A DNA stretch of 64,000 nucleotides from positions 62,001 to 126,000 of the forward strand of contig JAKCPI010012723.1 in NCBI GenBank assembly GCA_023213315.1, read 5' to 3'. The notes under the pieces were generated by a model. That model saw only the letters and a program-made list of their open reading frames with translations. It did no database searches and was not told the origin of the DNA. The position numbers were made by a program, and so were the translations under genes. Origin of the DNA: Euborellia annulipes (Eukaryota > Arthropoda > Insecta > Dermaptera > Anisolabididae). Of this stretch, positions 31,144-41,824 are shown in pieces. Every line of letters starts with the position of its first letter. The stretch's first letter is position 1.

Positions 31144-31583
31144 TAGGGTCCGACCGAAACAAGATTTTCAGCCGAAACCGAAACCGAAACCGAATATTCG
31201 GCCTCAATCTTAGTTTCGGCCGAAACCGTAACCGAAACCGAAACTTGTATTTCCTATAAAAAATTAATATCATTTTACCTTTTTTTTTTTTTTTGAAATT
31301 TTTTTTTCCCCCAGCGGAAAATTTTTCCCCTCCCGTGAAAATCATGTTACCTTTTTTTTAGGGAGGCTAAATTTTTTTTTCCGCATCTTTTCCGCTTTTG
31401 CAAATCATTTGACCTTTTTTTTTTTTGCATGCGAGTCTCATCCTATCTTTTTCAGACTCAGGTTTCGGCCGGCCGAAAGGTTCGGCTACTTTTTGGCCGA
31501 AACCGAAACTACGGCCGAAACCATGATTTTTGGCCGAAACTGGCCGAAACCGTAACCGAAACCGAATATTCGGTCGGTTCCTA
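31144..31583. mobile_element. hAT-type MITE rich in CGAAAC units, copy 1
   Basis: Ends TAGGGTCCGACCGAA and, reversed, TAGGAACCGACCGAA. Flanked on both sides by ATCGAAAG (31136-31143 and 31584-31591), an exact 8-bp hAT duplication. Sub-terminal tandem CGAAAC units run inward from both ends; the open frames through them are artefacts. Confidence 0.93.
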
Positions 31584-31591
31584 ATCGAAAG

Positions 31592-32132
31592 ATAAACTTG
31601 TTTGATGTGTGGTCAGACTCCCCAAATTTTTTATTAATAATTTGAGTTTCTTGATCTATATTTAATAAATTTTCATATATCGAAGACATTTTTATTTAAT
31701 ACTGCAGTACCTTTTCAAGTTCTCGTAATGTTTTTTTTTTTTTTTTTCTAAATCAGAATTATATGAAATCTTGTTTACTTAAATCTGTAATCTAGTCCTA
31801 CAATAATACTCATTCCAAAAAAATAATTTTTATTTCAAATTTTATTCTTTATCCTTGATAAAGTGAAATAAAATAGTATTATTTAAATAGAATGTTTTCG
31901 CTAGGGATTTGCATATGACATGACGCAGGAAATTTCGGTCTGTTGATTTTTTAAATTATTCATTTCTACATTTTAGCGCTTGCCATCTACTTTAATTAAA
32001 GCCTACTACTGTATTTCTCTTATACACCTTTAAACTAACTTTTTTTTTTCTTCCATTTACTCAAAGGATGAAAAAATAATTCTCAGGACTTAATTTTAAT
32101 ACTCTTGTAAATGCTTAATTCTTTTTTATTAC
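31592..32132. other. non-coding stretch
   Basis: AT-rich, T run at 31731-31747. Nothing recognised. Confidence 0.5.
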
Positions 32133-32930
32133 TTAAGGTTGTTCGGACATTAAAGCACTTTATCATATTAAAAGCTAATTTTTTAATATGTTATTAATCA
32201 CTATCAAATACGTATAAAATAAAATTTTGAAGCAGATCTGACACAGGGTTATCGTGTAATTAATTTTTAAAAAATTGAAATTTAACATGTAGCCTATGGG
32301 GAATAACGACGAAACGCACACATATCGAATTATATAGGCACCTTCTGCATCTGATACAAAAACAAAAAAACTTCCATTTTATTAATTCACTTCCGAGGAT
32401 TACGTTAAAAATAAAATCAAAAGTTTCTGCCGTCTGCTTTTAAAGATATTTTAACAAGAAAGTCAAAAAATTCTCCAAAATGACAGTCGCCAATATTTAA
32501 AAATAAGGAGGCATCGAGAGTCAGACCAGCCTGGCAACGTCGCATAAAATAATCTCTTTTCTAGCTGTCAGTTACATTTTTTTTTCCATTTTTCGATATT
32601 TTTTCTCGCAAATCGTCCATTGTGTTTAAACTGATTTGCATTAAACATTGTAATATATTAAATAAAATAAAATTTAAGGCGTTTAAGATTTAAAATAGAT
32701 AGCTGATGAATGCAATGTTGCCAGTTCTATATTACGTGAAAAACTGCTCAAATCAAAAGTCACTCATTTATTATTTTTGGTAATTAAATTATTAACTTAA
32801 TCCAATTATAAACTATGATAAGTCACGACTAAATTATAAAAAGGAATTTTGGCATTCAAATTTTTAATTTTATTTAAAAAAAAATTTAGATTCTATTATG
32901 ACTTACGATGTACTATCCGAACAACCTTAA
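32133..32930 (+). mobile_element. 798-bp TTAA-flanked DNA transposon derivative, copy 2
   Basis: Same ends and interior as 30099-30898, differing by scattered substitutions and small indels (for example CGCACACATATCG against TTCACACATATCG). Confidence 0.85.
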
Positions 32931-33289
32931 TCTTTCACAAATTTGATTTTTATTTATTAGGAGCGATGGATAAGAGCGTTTCGAATGTTAAGATTCATTG
33001 ACTTCAATGGAGCAATGGACATACATCAATTAAAAATAAAAACACTGTGCACTGCCACATTGAAGCCAATGTTTCTCAAGCTTTTTTTAATCAGTTTCAG
33101 ATTTTATATTAAAAACAAATTCATTCATACTTTACTCCTTGAATATACTAATTCTTTAATAAACCAGCTTTCTTTTTCTACCAATTAATTTTAAAGAATT
33201 TGACTTAACCACAACGTCAGGGTGAATTGTCACAAACTTTTTACACTCGAATTTTTTTGATTGAATAAAACTTATATACTTTTTATCAA

Positions 33290-33500
33290 AATTCCGTTTT
33301 TATTATTTATAATTAAATATTTTTCGAGATCTATATATTTAAATAAGATATTAGTATTCAAAATAACTCGATTCGGACTTAACTAGTCATAGATATATTT
33401 AACAAGACTGTGAGTGTTGTTTATTGGTGAGGCGAGATCCTGGGTTCGAGTCCCGGGGACCATGGGATGTTTGGCCTCACCAATAAACAACATTCTTTTG
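33290..33500 (+). repeat. tRNA-like repeat with stem (family C), copy 1
   Basis: Contains the B-box-like GGTTCGAGTCCCGGG inside GTTGTTTATTGGTGAGGC and its inverted partner GCCTCACCAATAAACAAC. The upstream block AACTCGATTCGGACTTAACT recurs reversed at 53270-53300 and, diverged, at 43615-43645. Suggests a pol III-derived short element. Confidence 0.5.
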
Positions 33501-34420
33501 TATTTATTTTTTTAATAAAAAATTTATTCAAACAATGCAAATTTTTAATTTTTTCTATATATCTTATATAGCTTTTAAATTTAGAAATAATTAATTATTG
33601 AATATTTACAATCAAACTATTATACGCCATGAGTTATATCAGGGCGAAGTAAAATTTTTAGATATTGAATTTAAATAAATATTTGAAATTCGTTGTGGTA
33701 TAACGTTAACCAATTTTTGACTGTTTTAGAACCCCTTCTTGTCAGCAAAAACCTTAATTAATGGAATACCCTCTAGGCTGCTTACGTAATACTTGAATCT
33801 CCCGACTGGCTATTGTGACCCCAAACTCCGAACAGGATATTTATTTCAGAATAACAAATAATAATGATTATTATTATTATTTTTCCAAACTATAGACTAC
33901 ATCAGAGTCTTTGAATTTGTATTCATATATTCGCAAATTTACAATGTCCTTGATGCTTATATTTTTCCTACTTTTTTTTTCTCCTAACTATTGTAGGAGT
34001 GCGGTGTATAGTATTAATATTTGGAAGCCGAGCCTTTCTCCTGACTGGTTCTCTCCCCCCACTTGCTATTTCCAAATTTGGCTCTGACTCTGAGTTGAGT
34101 TTAGTCTGTCTCTCCGTTCACTTCGAGTTGCTTCGAAACCTTCACTTGAATCGGTTCTGGCTTATAGACTTTTAAACTAGTCAGTGTTTTGAATCATCGG
34201 AGATTCATTTCCGGTGTCTTAGGTTACGTTTTGTTTTACTCTTGAAATAACACATTTCAAGAATAACTAAATAATTCAATTATTTATATTTCCTTTCCTT
34301 AAAATTACGATTGCATCATTATTTCTTTCTCATAAAATTATCCGTATGGTGGTATAGTCAGCTTATATTATCGATGCCAATAGTCTTGTCAATTTATTTT
34401 GTGTCAAAAATTATTAAGAG
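33501..34420. other. non-coding stretch
   Basis: Nothing recognised. 34015-34200 is GC-richer but not clearly coding. Confidence 0.4.
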
Positions 34421-34436
34421 CCAGAATTTTTAACTC

Positions 34437-34475
34437 TTGATGTTTCGACCACCAATCGTGGCCTTGCTTCATGAC
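34437..34475 (-). repeat. degenerate hammerhead-like half motif
   Basis: Minus strand: ATGAAGC, stem GGCCAC/GTGGTC with loop GATTG, GAAACATC. The second stem is perfect but the CTGANGA core is broken, so no ribozyme is claimed. It shares the layout of the better copies. Confidence 0.35.
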
Positions 34476-34665
34476 ATAAATAATAATATATAATATATAA
34501 AAATTAACTGTCCCGAAAAAAGTCGCGACTAGCGACCGAAATGTCTGATTTTATTTCTCCTGGCTGCTGAGACTTCTTTTCTTAAGTTTTTTTTTTCTGG
34601 CTGTTATTTATATGTATTTGTCAAGGCGAGATTTTTTAAAATATTAATAATTAATTAATAATATA

Positions 34666-34875
34666 TTTTTTTTTTTTTTTAAACATTCACACTTTTTTCC
34701 ATTCACACTCACACTCACACCCACATTCACACAGTCTTTTCGGCAACTTAGGCCATATAAGACTTTGACGATAACCGTTGTAATTAATATATCAATTTGG
34801 GGTTCAGGCATTTCTATTTAAGCCATCTGGTATCCAAATGGCTTAAATAAAATCATCGGACTGCCTGGGTCCGAT
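34666..34875 (-). mobile_element. tRNA-derived SINE (family S), 5'-truncated
   Basis: Reversed copy of the 3' part of 35650-35926: T run, ACTCACACTCACAC tract, CAGTCTTTTCGGCAACTTAG, hairpin TTTAAGCCATCTGG, ending at GGACCCAGGCAGTC just inside the B box. Confidence 0.8.
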
Positions 34876-34904
34876 TAATAATATATGAAATTCTTTTCAA
34901 GTTT

Positions 34905-35350
34905 AATTTTCATCCCACTACAAGATTTATATTTTGTTACCATGGCAACTCATTTGTCCTATCTTTCCTATGAAGCACAAGAGTAAAGTGTGCTTCAAAT
35001 AATTCAAAAAGCAAAATGAGAATATACATTTTAAAGATCATCTACAAAATGATTGATTTTTGAATTTTAATCAACATCGTTAAAGTGAATTTTGAGAAAA
35101 TCGAAAAAACTGAAAAAAGTACATCAGTAAAGTACTAGTACTCTCTGCGGATTTTTTTCAAAAGCTTCATGTCACTTGCCGGGGGGTACCTTACTTAAAT
35201 ATAAAATTTCAACCTCTTAGCTCTTCTCGTTCTTGAGATATTTTGTTCACAGACACACAGACAGACCATGTCTGTGCGAAAACCACTTTTTTGAACTCAA
35301 GGGTCCTCAAAACGTGTATATCCATCAACACAATTCAATACTTTCTCACT
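34905..35350 (+). repeat. dispersed repeat family A, copy 2
   Basis: X-box GTTACCATGGCAAC at 34936-34949, GTACTAGTAC, CTTCTCGTTCTTGAGATATT and the end AATACTTTCTCACTATATA. Contains an ACAGACACACAGACAGACC microsatellite. Confidence 0.85.
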
Positions 35351-35413
35351 ATATATAGCTTATATATAAACATATATTCCATTGCTTTTAAAAATTGGAT
35401 AGATATCATTAAA

Positions 35414-35506
35414 AAAAAATCTGGTGTGACTGGCGCACAGCACACAACTTTCTCTTATCTTCGGTAATCGAATGTTGTGTACTGTGCTTGTCTCACCAGA
35501 TTTTTT
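35414..35506. repeat. hairpin repeat (AAAAATCTGGTGTGAC family), copy 1
   Basis: Imperfect palindrome: AAAAAATCTGGTGTGACTGG against TCTCACCAGATTTTTT, with GCACAGCACACAACTTTCTC in the arm. The better preserved copy is at 44344-44437. Confidence 0.75.
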
Positions 35507-35636
35507 GTGTCGACATGTATTTAGTTTCCGACAGTACGGTACATTCGATTTTCAAGATGTAAAATTTATAAGTATGGGAAAATATTTATATTTTGTTACC
35601 ATGGCAACCATTTCTCCTATCTTTTCTATGGAGTAC

Positions 35637-35649
35637 AAGAGTAAAGTGG
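35637..35649. repeat. 13-bp target duplication, left
   Basis: AAGAGTAAAGTGG, repeated exactly at 35927-35939 on the far side of the SINE. Confidence 0.9.
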
Positions 35650-35926
35650 CCCTCGGGGCATGGCGTAGAGGTTAGCGTGCTAACCTCATATACCAAACGT
35701 CGCGGGTTCGGACCCCAGGCAGTCCGATGATTTTATTTAAGCCAATTGGATACCAAATGGCTTAAATAAGAATGCCTGGACCCCATATATGTATATTTAT
35801 TTAATAACGGATATCGTTTAAAGTCTTATATGGCCTGAGTTGCCGAAAAGACTGTGTGAATGAGTGTGTGAGTGTGAGTGTGAATGAGAAAAAAGTGTGA
35901 ATGTTTTTAAAAAAAAAAAAAAAAAA
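35650..35926 (+). mobile_element. full-length tRNA-derived SINE (family S)
   Basis: Pol III promoter with A box TGGCGTAGAGG (35661-35671) and B box GGTTCGGACCC (35705-35715), a hairpin TTTAAGCCA..TGGCTTAAA, a tail region GGCCTGAGTTGCCGAAAAGA, a (TGTGAG)n stretch and an A run. Flanked by exact 13-bp duplications, so it moved by target-primed reverse transcription, using an enzyme supplied by another element. The intact promoter and long A tail suggest fairly recent insertion. Confidence 0.92.
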
Positions 35927-35939
35927 AAGAGTAAAGTGG
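35927..35939. repeat. 13-bp target duplication, right
   Basis: AAGAGTAAAGTGG; partner of 35637-35649. Confidence 0.9.
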
Positions 35940-36373
35940 TCTTCAGAAGATTTCAATCACAAAATGAGAATATACATTTTATAGAGAATCTAACAAATAA
36001 TTGATTTTTGAATTTTAAAAAAAATCGTTGGAGCAAATTTTGAGAAAATCGAAAAAAACTGAAAAAGTACATCAGTAAAGTACTAGTACTCTTTGGCCGA
36101 TTTTGATTAAAAGCTTATTTTTCCGGTCCCGGGGGATGTTTAACTTAAATATAAAATTTCAGCCTCATAGCTCAATTCCTTCATGCTTAAAAGTGAACAC
36201 AGACACACAGACACACACACAGACAGACCATGTCGCGAAAACCACTTTTTTGGATTCAGGGGACCTCAAAACGTGAAGATCCATCAAAATCTCGACATCG
36301 AATTTTTGACATGAATCCAATACTTTCTCTCTATATATATATTACATATATACATAGCTTGTAAGAGAAAGTA

Positions 36374-36870
36374 ATAAATTTGATAATTATTTTAAATGCC
36401 ATTGTATTCTTTTGTTTTGTATTCTATAAAATTCTATTAGAGTGATTTAATTTAATTTATTCTACTTAAACCCACTAGTCAAATAAATTTCATCAAGTTA
36501 TAGCTTTTTTTTTTCTTGTTCACTCTTCCAATTCAATTTATTATAGATTGTTCAAGAAAACTTCTTCGTTCTAAATTTGTTCGCTTGCTAGAAACTTAAA
36601 TTTCATCATGTGATGATGACTCTAAGAGAATTAGGACTATTAATCTTTTTTCTAATCAGCTTTTTGGAAAAGAGAAATATTTGTTTTAAAATTGACAAAT
36701 ACAAGTACTTTTGTTTTTTTTTTAAATTCGTAAACAAGACACTTTTTTTAATGGGAAAAGAAGAGAGATTTGACATAGGCGTTATTTATTTAAATTAATT
36801 GACAGCACAAATAATTTATATTACCTCTAAGGAAGCGAATCATTGTTCAACATGAGCTTTACTTACTCTA
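36374..36870. other. non-coding stretch
   Basis: AT-rich, nothing recognised. Confidence 0.5.
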
Positions 36871-37009
36871 ACAAGGAATGTCACCCAAAGGTGAATCGCC
36901 GATTCTTTTGAAACTTTGTGCATTTAAAGAACTCATCTAAAGATTAATTTAGATGAAAAAAGTTTCAGGGATGGGCATACAGAAATATTTTTTTTAAAAT
37001 ATTTTTAAC

Positions 37010-37228
37010 TTAATCTATAAAATCAGTACAATAGTGAAATTCAATGAAAAAATGCTTAAAACAAATCTCATTCTTACAATAACTGCATTTTATAAAAGAA
37101 AAGTCACATGATTCGTCTTTATAACATAAGTTATTTTCATTGTTGAAACAAAATTCAACAGGATTATCGAAATGACCAGGATGGCTTTGAGAATAACCCG
37201 ATGCAAACCACGAGTATTTAAATATCAA
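37010..37228 (-). CDS. Cys/His-rich zinc-binding-like frame, left arm
   Basis: A 72-residue frame with the spacing C-x2-C-x4-C-x2-H-x5-H-x-C (KCSYCKNEICFKHFF..HYC), preceded by FCF and CYKDESC. The spacing is that of a two-metal cysteine/histidine domain such as AN1-type fingers or the cysteine-rich C-terminal domain of piggyBac transposases. HPGHFDNPVEFCF precedes it. Encoded residues are identical to the right-arm copy from FKYSWFASG to the stop. Probably the C-terminal part of a transposon protein; the family is not established. Confidence 0.45.
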   Translation of the reverse strand: MIFKYSWFASGYSQSHPGHFDNPVEFCFNNENNLCYKDESCDFSFIKCSYCKNEICFKHFFIEFHYCTDFID

Positions 37229-37256
37229 CTTATATCAGAGAAATAATATACTAATT

Positions 37257-37520
37257 TTGCAATCATTAGCACACAATCAGCTCTCTTCACCAAGATATAT
37301 TAATCTATTTAAATACTCGTGGTTTGCATCGGGTTATTCTCAAAGCCATCCTGGTCATTTCGATAATCCTGTTGAATTTTGTTTCAACAATGAAAATAAC
37401 TTATGTTATAAAGACGAATCATGTGATTTTTCTTTTATAAAATGCAGTTATTGTAAGAATGAGATTTGTTTTAAGCATTTTTTCATTGAATTTCACTATT
37501 GTACTGATTTTATAGATTAA
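37257..37520 (+). CDS. Cys/His-rich zinc-binding-like frame, right arm
   Basis: An 87-residue frame with a different N-terminus supplied by the spacer, then the same 70 residues as the left arm. The one base change I saw in the coding part (GAC to GAT) is silent, which fits either very recent duplication or arm-to-arm gene conversion. Confidence 0.45.
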   Translation: MQSLAHNQLSSPRYINLFKYSWFASGYSQSHPGHFDNPVEFCFNNENNLCYKDESCDFSFIKCSYCKNEICFKHFFIEFHYCTDFID

Positions 37521-37660
37521 GTTAAAATATTAAAAAAAAAAAATATTTCTGTATGCCCATTCCTGAAACTTTTTTCATCTAAATTAATCTTTAGATGAGT
37601 TCTTTAAATGCACCAAGTTTCAAAAGAATCTGCGATTCACCTTTGGGTGACATTCCTTGT

Positions 37661-38215
37661 AAGACTAAACAATCAAAATCAGAACCGAAACTGATTAAAA
37701 TAATAATAATAATTAATAAATTGTAAAACAAGACCAGTTAATTTTGTTTAGTAATAGAATTTCAACAAAAAATTAAATTCTTTTAAAATTCAAACATTCA
37801 TTTGTCCCCTTTTAGCTTTCACCCCACTAAAAGAAGATAGAGATAAGAAACAGAAACATTCTTAAATGACCGAATACTTAAAATATCTTTTGATATCGTC
37901 ATCGACCTTTCGTTTCACCCTTAAGTTGATCTGAAATATTGATCGTCATTAGACGCCTCACGATCCCGAATCTAAAATAATATCTAATAATAAATTACAT
38001 TTATAAGTAATGTCTTTCATTCATCATTCATAAATAATTTTTATGAAAAATCTTTTTTCTGAAACCTGCCCTGAAAACTGGAAAAACTGAGTTTCTTCTC
38101 TCCTTCATGAATTTATTATGGTCACAATAGTGATGTAACTATCCATTGTAATCAGCTCTGGAGCAATATTCTGAAAAGATTTTTTAAAAAAACGAAAATT
38201 ATATATTTTCGATTT
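37661..38215. other. non-coding stretch
   Basis: Nothing recognised. Confidence 0.5.
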
Positions 38216-38345
38216 AGGGAGCGTACAAGTATTACGTAACGCAATTTTTGAAGATTTTTACCCCCCCCCCCCTTCTCCCATGTTATTCGACGTAACATTT
38301 TTCTGAACCCTCTCCCCTAAAAGTTACGTAACGCTCAAATGGCCA
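38216..38345. repeat. GTTACGTAACGCTC inverted-repeat element
   Basis: GAGCGTACAAGTATTACGTA at the left pairs with AGTTACGTAACGCTC at the right, around a C-rich run. A related pair of segments (CGTAACGCGTTGTTCAACCC) is at 38913-38975. Confidence 0.55.
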
Positions 38346-38367
38346 TTTTTATCTAAAAGTCACAATT

Positions 38368-38615
38368 GGATCCTGTTATGCAATGGTGTGTCAAAGACCA
38401 AAAAATTCAAAATTGAATTAAGCACGGAATATTGTTTCAAATGCTTTAATTAATAGTATTTTTTACGAAATATGTCCTAAAAAATTTATATTTAATGTTA
38501 CTTGCACAATTGACAAGAAAAATTATATAGAATCCAATGTAAACAAAAAACTTTATTGTTGATTTTCTCAAAACTCGATGTTTGGTCTTTGACACACCAT
38601 TGCATAACAGGGTCC
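38368..38615. mobile_element. GGACCCTGTTATGCAATGG-ended MITE, copy 1
   Basis: Long terminal inverted repeats of about 35 bases (GGATCCTGTTATGCAATGG.. then GTGTGTCAAAGACCAAA). Flanks AATT on both sides (38364-38367, 38616-38619). Internal orientation is opposite to the second copy at 45019-45267. 248 bases; non-coding. Confidence 0.85.
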
Positions 38616-38639
38616 AATTATAAATAAGAAATTATATAT

Positions 38640-38870
38640 AATATTTAAGATATTATATATATCGCGTAGGTAAGCCGCGAAACGGAGATTTATATAATTA
38701 GATATTACTTCATGTACCCGAAAAAAGATATAAGGGGGTGCCGCCGGGAGTCGCCCTTACCTTAAGACCTACCTGAGCGCAAATCGGTGGATCCGTGGTT
38801 CGACTCCCGGCGGCACCCCCTTATATCTTTTTTCGGGTACATGAAGTAATATCTAATTATATAAGTCACA
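38640..38870. mobile_element. palindrome built on a tRNA-like sequence, copy 1
   Basis: Left TACTTCATGTACCCGAAAAA with GGGGGTGCCGCCGGGAG pairs with CTCCCGGCGGCACCCCC and TTTTTCGGGTACATGAAGTA. The right arm holds GTGGTTCGACTCCCGG, a tRNA T-arm/B-box-like sequence. Preceded by TAAGATATTATATATATCGC and GTAAGCCGCGAAACGGA as in the copy at 60825-61060. Confidence 0.8.
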
Positions 38871-39084
38871 ATTATGTTGCTCAAAGTACCGGAAAGTCGC
38901 TAAAATACCAGTTTCGTAACGCGTTGTTCAACCCCCCTCCCCCCCCCCCCTTGTAACGCATAGTAACGTTGTACGAGAGCCAAAAATGCCATCAGTTTTG
39001 CCCCATCACGTCTAGTTTTAGAGCTATAGAGAAAATTAAATTTTAATACTCTAAAGCGGCTCTTATTTTGAATTACCTGGCTTT

Positions 39085-40130
39085 TTTAAGGCAACACCCC
39101 TTTAAAATATACATCTAATTATAATACATGTAAATTTCAAGTTTCAGCCCAATCGGAGTTTCATTTATACGTGCCGCAAACGGTTAAAAGTTTAGAAAAC
39201 CGAATTTTTTAAGTTTTTTTTTTATTTTTGACACCCCTAATAGAATTTCTCTGATCGCTGAATACAAAAAACACATTTTAATGATATTCTAAAGTTCTTT
39301 GGCTCTCCAAAAAACATTTGTTCATTAAAATCTGTTGATTATTAACGAAATTATTAATAAAACAGTCAGGTAAAAAAAAAACACTTTGGCTGCCTATCTT
39401 TTAGGCTCTTTGGTAATAGGAATAAACATAACTATTATATATATTTTTTTAATTATTTTGTTAATAAATTCGTTAATAATAAACAGATTTTCCTGAACAA
39501 ATGCTTTTTAGAAAGCCAAAGAACTATAAAATATCATAAAAATGTTTTTTGCATTCAGGGATCAGAAAAATTGTATTAGAGGGTCCAAAGTAGGAACCGA
39601 CCGAATATTCGGTTTCGGTTACGGTTTCGGCCAGTTTCGGCCAAAAATCATGGTTTCGGCCGTAGTTTCGGTTTCGGCCAAAAAGTAGCCGAACCTTTCG
39701 GCCGGACGAAACCAGAGTCTGAAAAAATGGGATAAGACTCGCATGCAAAAAAAAAAGGTCAAATAATTTGCACTTGAGGGAGAAAAAAAATTTAGTCTCC
39801 CTAAAAAAGGTAAAATGATTTTCACCGAAGGGAAAAAAAATTCAAAAAAAAAAAGATAAAATGAAAAAAATTTTTTATAGGAAATACAAGTTTCGGTTTC
39901 GGTTACGGTTTCGGCCGAAACTAAGGTTGAGGCCGAATATTCGGTTTCGGTTTCGGCTGAAAATCTTGTTTCGGTCGGACCCTAGTCCAAAGTAAAACTA
40001 AAAAAGTGTTTTTTTTAACTTTTTAGCCGTTTGCGGCACGTCTAAATTATCTTCGATTGGGCTGAAACTTGAAATTTATATGTATTATAAATCTCTGCAT
40101 ATTTTTAAGGGGTGTCGCCTTAAAAAGTGT
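39085..40130. mobile_element. palindromic element interrupted by a hAT MITE
   Basis: Left AAGGCAACACCCCTTT and TTTCAAGTTTCAGCCCAATC, CCGCAAACGGTTAAAAGTTT pair with the right AACTTTTTAGCCGTTTGCGG, GATTGGGCTGAAACTTGAAA and AAGGGGTGTCGCCTT. The centre holds the hAT element at 39591-39984, inserted later. Confidence 0.8.
39591..39984. mobile_element. hAT-type MITE rich in CGAAAC units, copy 2
   Basis: Reversed relative of 31144-31583. Flanked by exact 8-bp duplications GTCCAAAG (39583-39590 and 39985-39992), which lie inside the older palindrome, so the order of events is clear. Confidence 0.93.
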
Positions 40131-40149
40131 TGGGGAAGGGGGGGGTTGG

Positions 40150-40275
40150 TATTAGACTCTTGGTGGATTGATTGCCAATCCAAATGAAATAAATTTTTGT
40201 CGTATGAGACGGGATGAAAACCTTTGACCTTTGGTACCAGAAGCTAATGCTCTAGCCCTGAGCCACAAGCCAAGG
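40150..40275 (-). mobile_element. tRNA-derived SINE family B, promoter end visible
   Basis: Minus strand: TTGTGGCTCAGGGCTAGAGC (A box), AAAGGTTTTCATCCCGTC (degenerate B box), then AAAATTTATTTCATTTGGATT, the family-B body. This identifies family B as tRNA-derived. Confidence 0.65.
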
Positions 40276-41395
40276 GTGAAATTCGATAACTGCTCACAGT
40301 CAGCTTTCTTATTTTTTAAAAGTAAGAAAAAAAAAAATTGTGAAATTTCAAAGTAATCGAAGCTTGGCTACTTGATGTATTGCTTATCATATAGAAAATA
40401 AAGAATTTTGTACAAACATTTTTATAAAACAATTTCACCCTTGCTTATTATAATTCGTATTTTATCCCTACTGTTCCGCCGTAGCCCTGGATTGCAAAAA
40501 CAGAGACATTATAGCTCGGAAGTAAAAATGTATTCACAGGGGGAAGACTCTGCTAAAAAAATATGGGCTTCTTTAAACGGTGTTAGATTTAACAAAAAAT
40601 TTTCTCGCTGCTTGGGTAGAGGTATGAGTATTGCCTTATGATATTTTATTAAAAAATAAAGATGATTCACTTACGACATAAAGAAGTCAAGTTTTACGAT
40701 ATTTTAATTTATTATTGAAATCCAATATTCAAAAAATATATATTTGAATGAAATTAATATTCATGAATTCTGATGTCAAATAATTTAGGTTAATTTTCTC
40801 GATAAAAATTTAATTGTAATATTACAATAAAATATCGTGATCTATTTTTAAACACTTAACCTCTCTTCTCCATTGGATGACTAATAGGTTTAGAATCTAT
40901 TTTGAGTCTGCTCCATTGATTACGCAGGGACGTGTGTGGAGGCTGAACTTCTCGACCAAATTCATGTTCCTCAAATTAAATAAATTTCAATTGGTATAGA
41001 TACCACAATTGGGTGGGAACCTCGATGGGACAAGAGAGAAAGACATCCTAAGAAAGACCGTCACGTGGCCTTTTGGCTGTAAAAAGGGTCTGTTGCATCT
41101 GCCCTTCAAGAGGGTTGCACAAGCCAAGGGCGGGGCTCTGCAGCTGGGCAGGATTTCTAAAAATCCTCAAAATAACAAAAACATTTGTCTAGAAAATAGA
41201 AATTTTTTATTTTGTCACATATTATGAGCCGATAATTAGCAAGGGGATCTCACTTTGACTAAATACAGTTAAGATTCATGGGAATTCTTTTAAGACTTTT
41301 TTTTACGTACAGAGAGAGAGTTATGTGAATTCGGATATATAAAAATAATTGCTTACGCGATTCGTATTGACTTTTACGTGACGTACTCTGAAATA
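40276..41395. other. non-coding stretch with two unassigned open patches
   Basis: 40490-40620 is open on the plus strand (contains MYSQGEDSAKKIWASLNGVR) and ends before GTATGAG, which could be an exon with its donor; 41009-41180 is GC-richer and open. Neither resembles a known family. Confidence 0.3.
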
Positions 41396-41824
41396 AAGAG
41401 GGGCAGTAGCAGCCAAAAATAAAATCCTCCAATTTTTTAACAATTTATCGAGACGTTTCGGGTCAAATTTAATGTTTATGGTTCCCGGAGGTAGCTATAG
41501 TTACACAAAACATGTATAATAATTGATTCATGTGCAAAGATGAATGAATTGTCAAGTTCACTCTCAATTAATTTTCACTAATCTGAAATACACAGCCACT
41601 AACATCTAGGAAAAAATCTCTAATCGGGAAAGTTTGTAAAATTTTTCTTTTGAAGTGAGGCGATTATCAGATACTATCTGACTAAAGTCGAGCTAGCTGT
41701 ACATTTTATACTAATAAATTTGAGTATTAAAAACTTTGAACTTGTTCTTTTAACTTTTTTGTTTGTTCCTTTCTCAGGTCACTCAGATCATGCACGAAAA
41801 TACAGTAGATAAATCTTTCTTGTA
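41396..41824. other. non-coding stretch with an inverted-repeat element end
   Basis: 41398-41465 has AGCAGCCAAAAATAAAATCC and CGAGACGTTTCGGGTC, related to the ends seen at 995-1465 and 11338-11545. The remainder is featureless. Confidence 0.4.

Larger units (their letters stand above)
35535..36373 (+). repeat. dispersed repeat family A, copy 3, split by a SINE
   Basis: X-box at 35595-35608; the sequence resumes after the SINE at GAGTAAAGTGGTCTTCAGAAG (35929 on) and runs through GTACTAGTAC, the (CA)n/(CAGA)n microsatellite, TGTCGCGAAAACCACTTTTT and the end AATACTTTCTCTCTATATA, closing with GTAAGAGAAAGTA. Confidence 0.9.
36871..37660. mobile_element. foldback element with a duplicated Cys/His-rich reading frame
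   Basis: Arms 36871-37219 and 37309-37660 are inverted copies with very few differences; spacer about 89 bases. Outer ends ACAAGGAATGTCACCC and GGGTGACATTCCTTGT. Each arm contains the same reading frame pointing outward. No target duplication recognised. Confidence 0.9.

Noticed and set aside
31008..31259. Open frames rich in RNRNRN and RFRFRF
   Set aside because: They arise from tandem CGAAAC units inside a hAT MITE and have no coding meaning; the same applies around 39524-39825.
34437..34475. Sixth hammerhead motif
   Set aside because: The stem II hairpin and GAAA are present, but the CTGANGA core is changed at several positions and stem I does not pair, so it is listed only as a degenerate relative.
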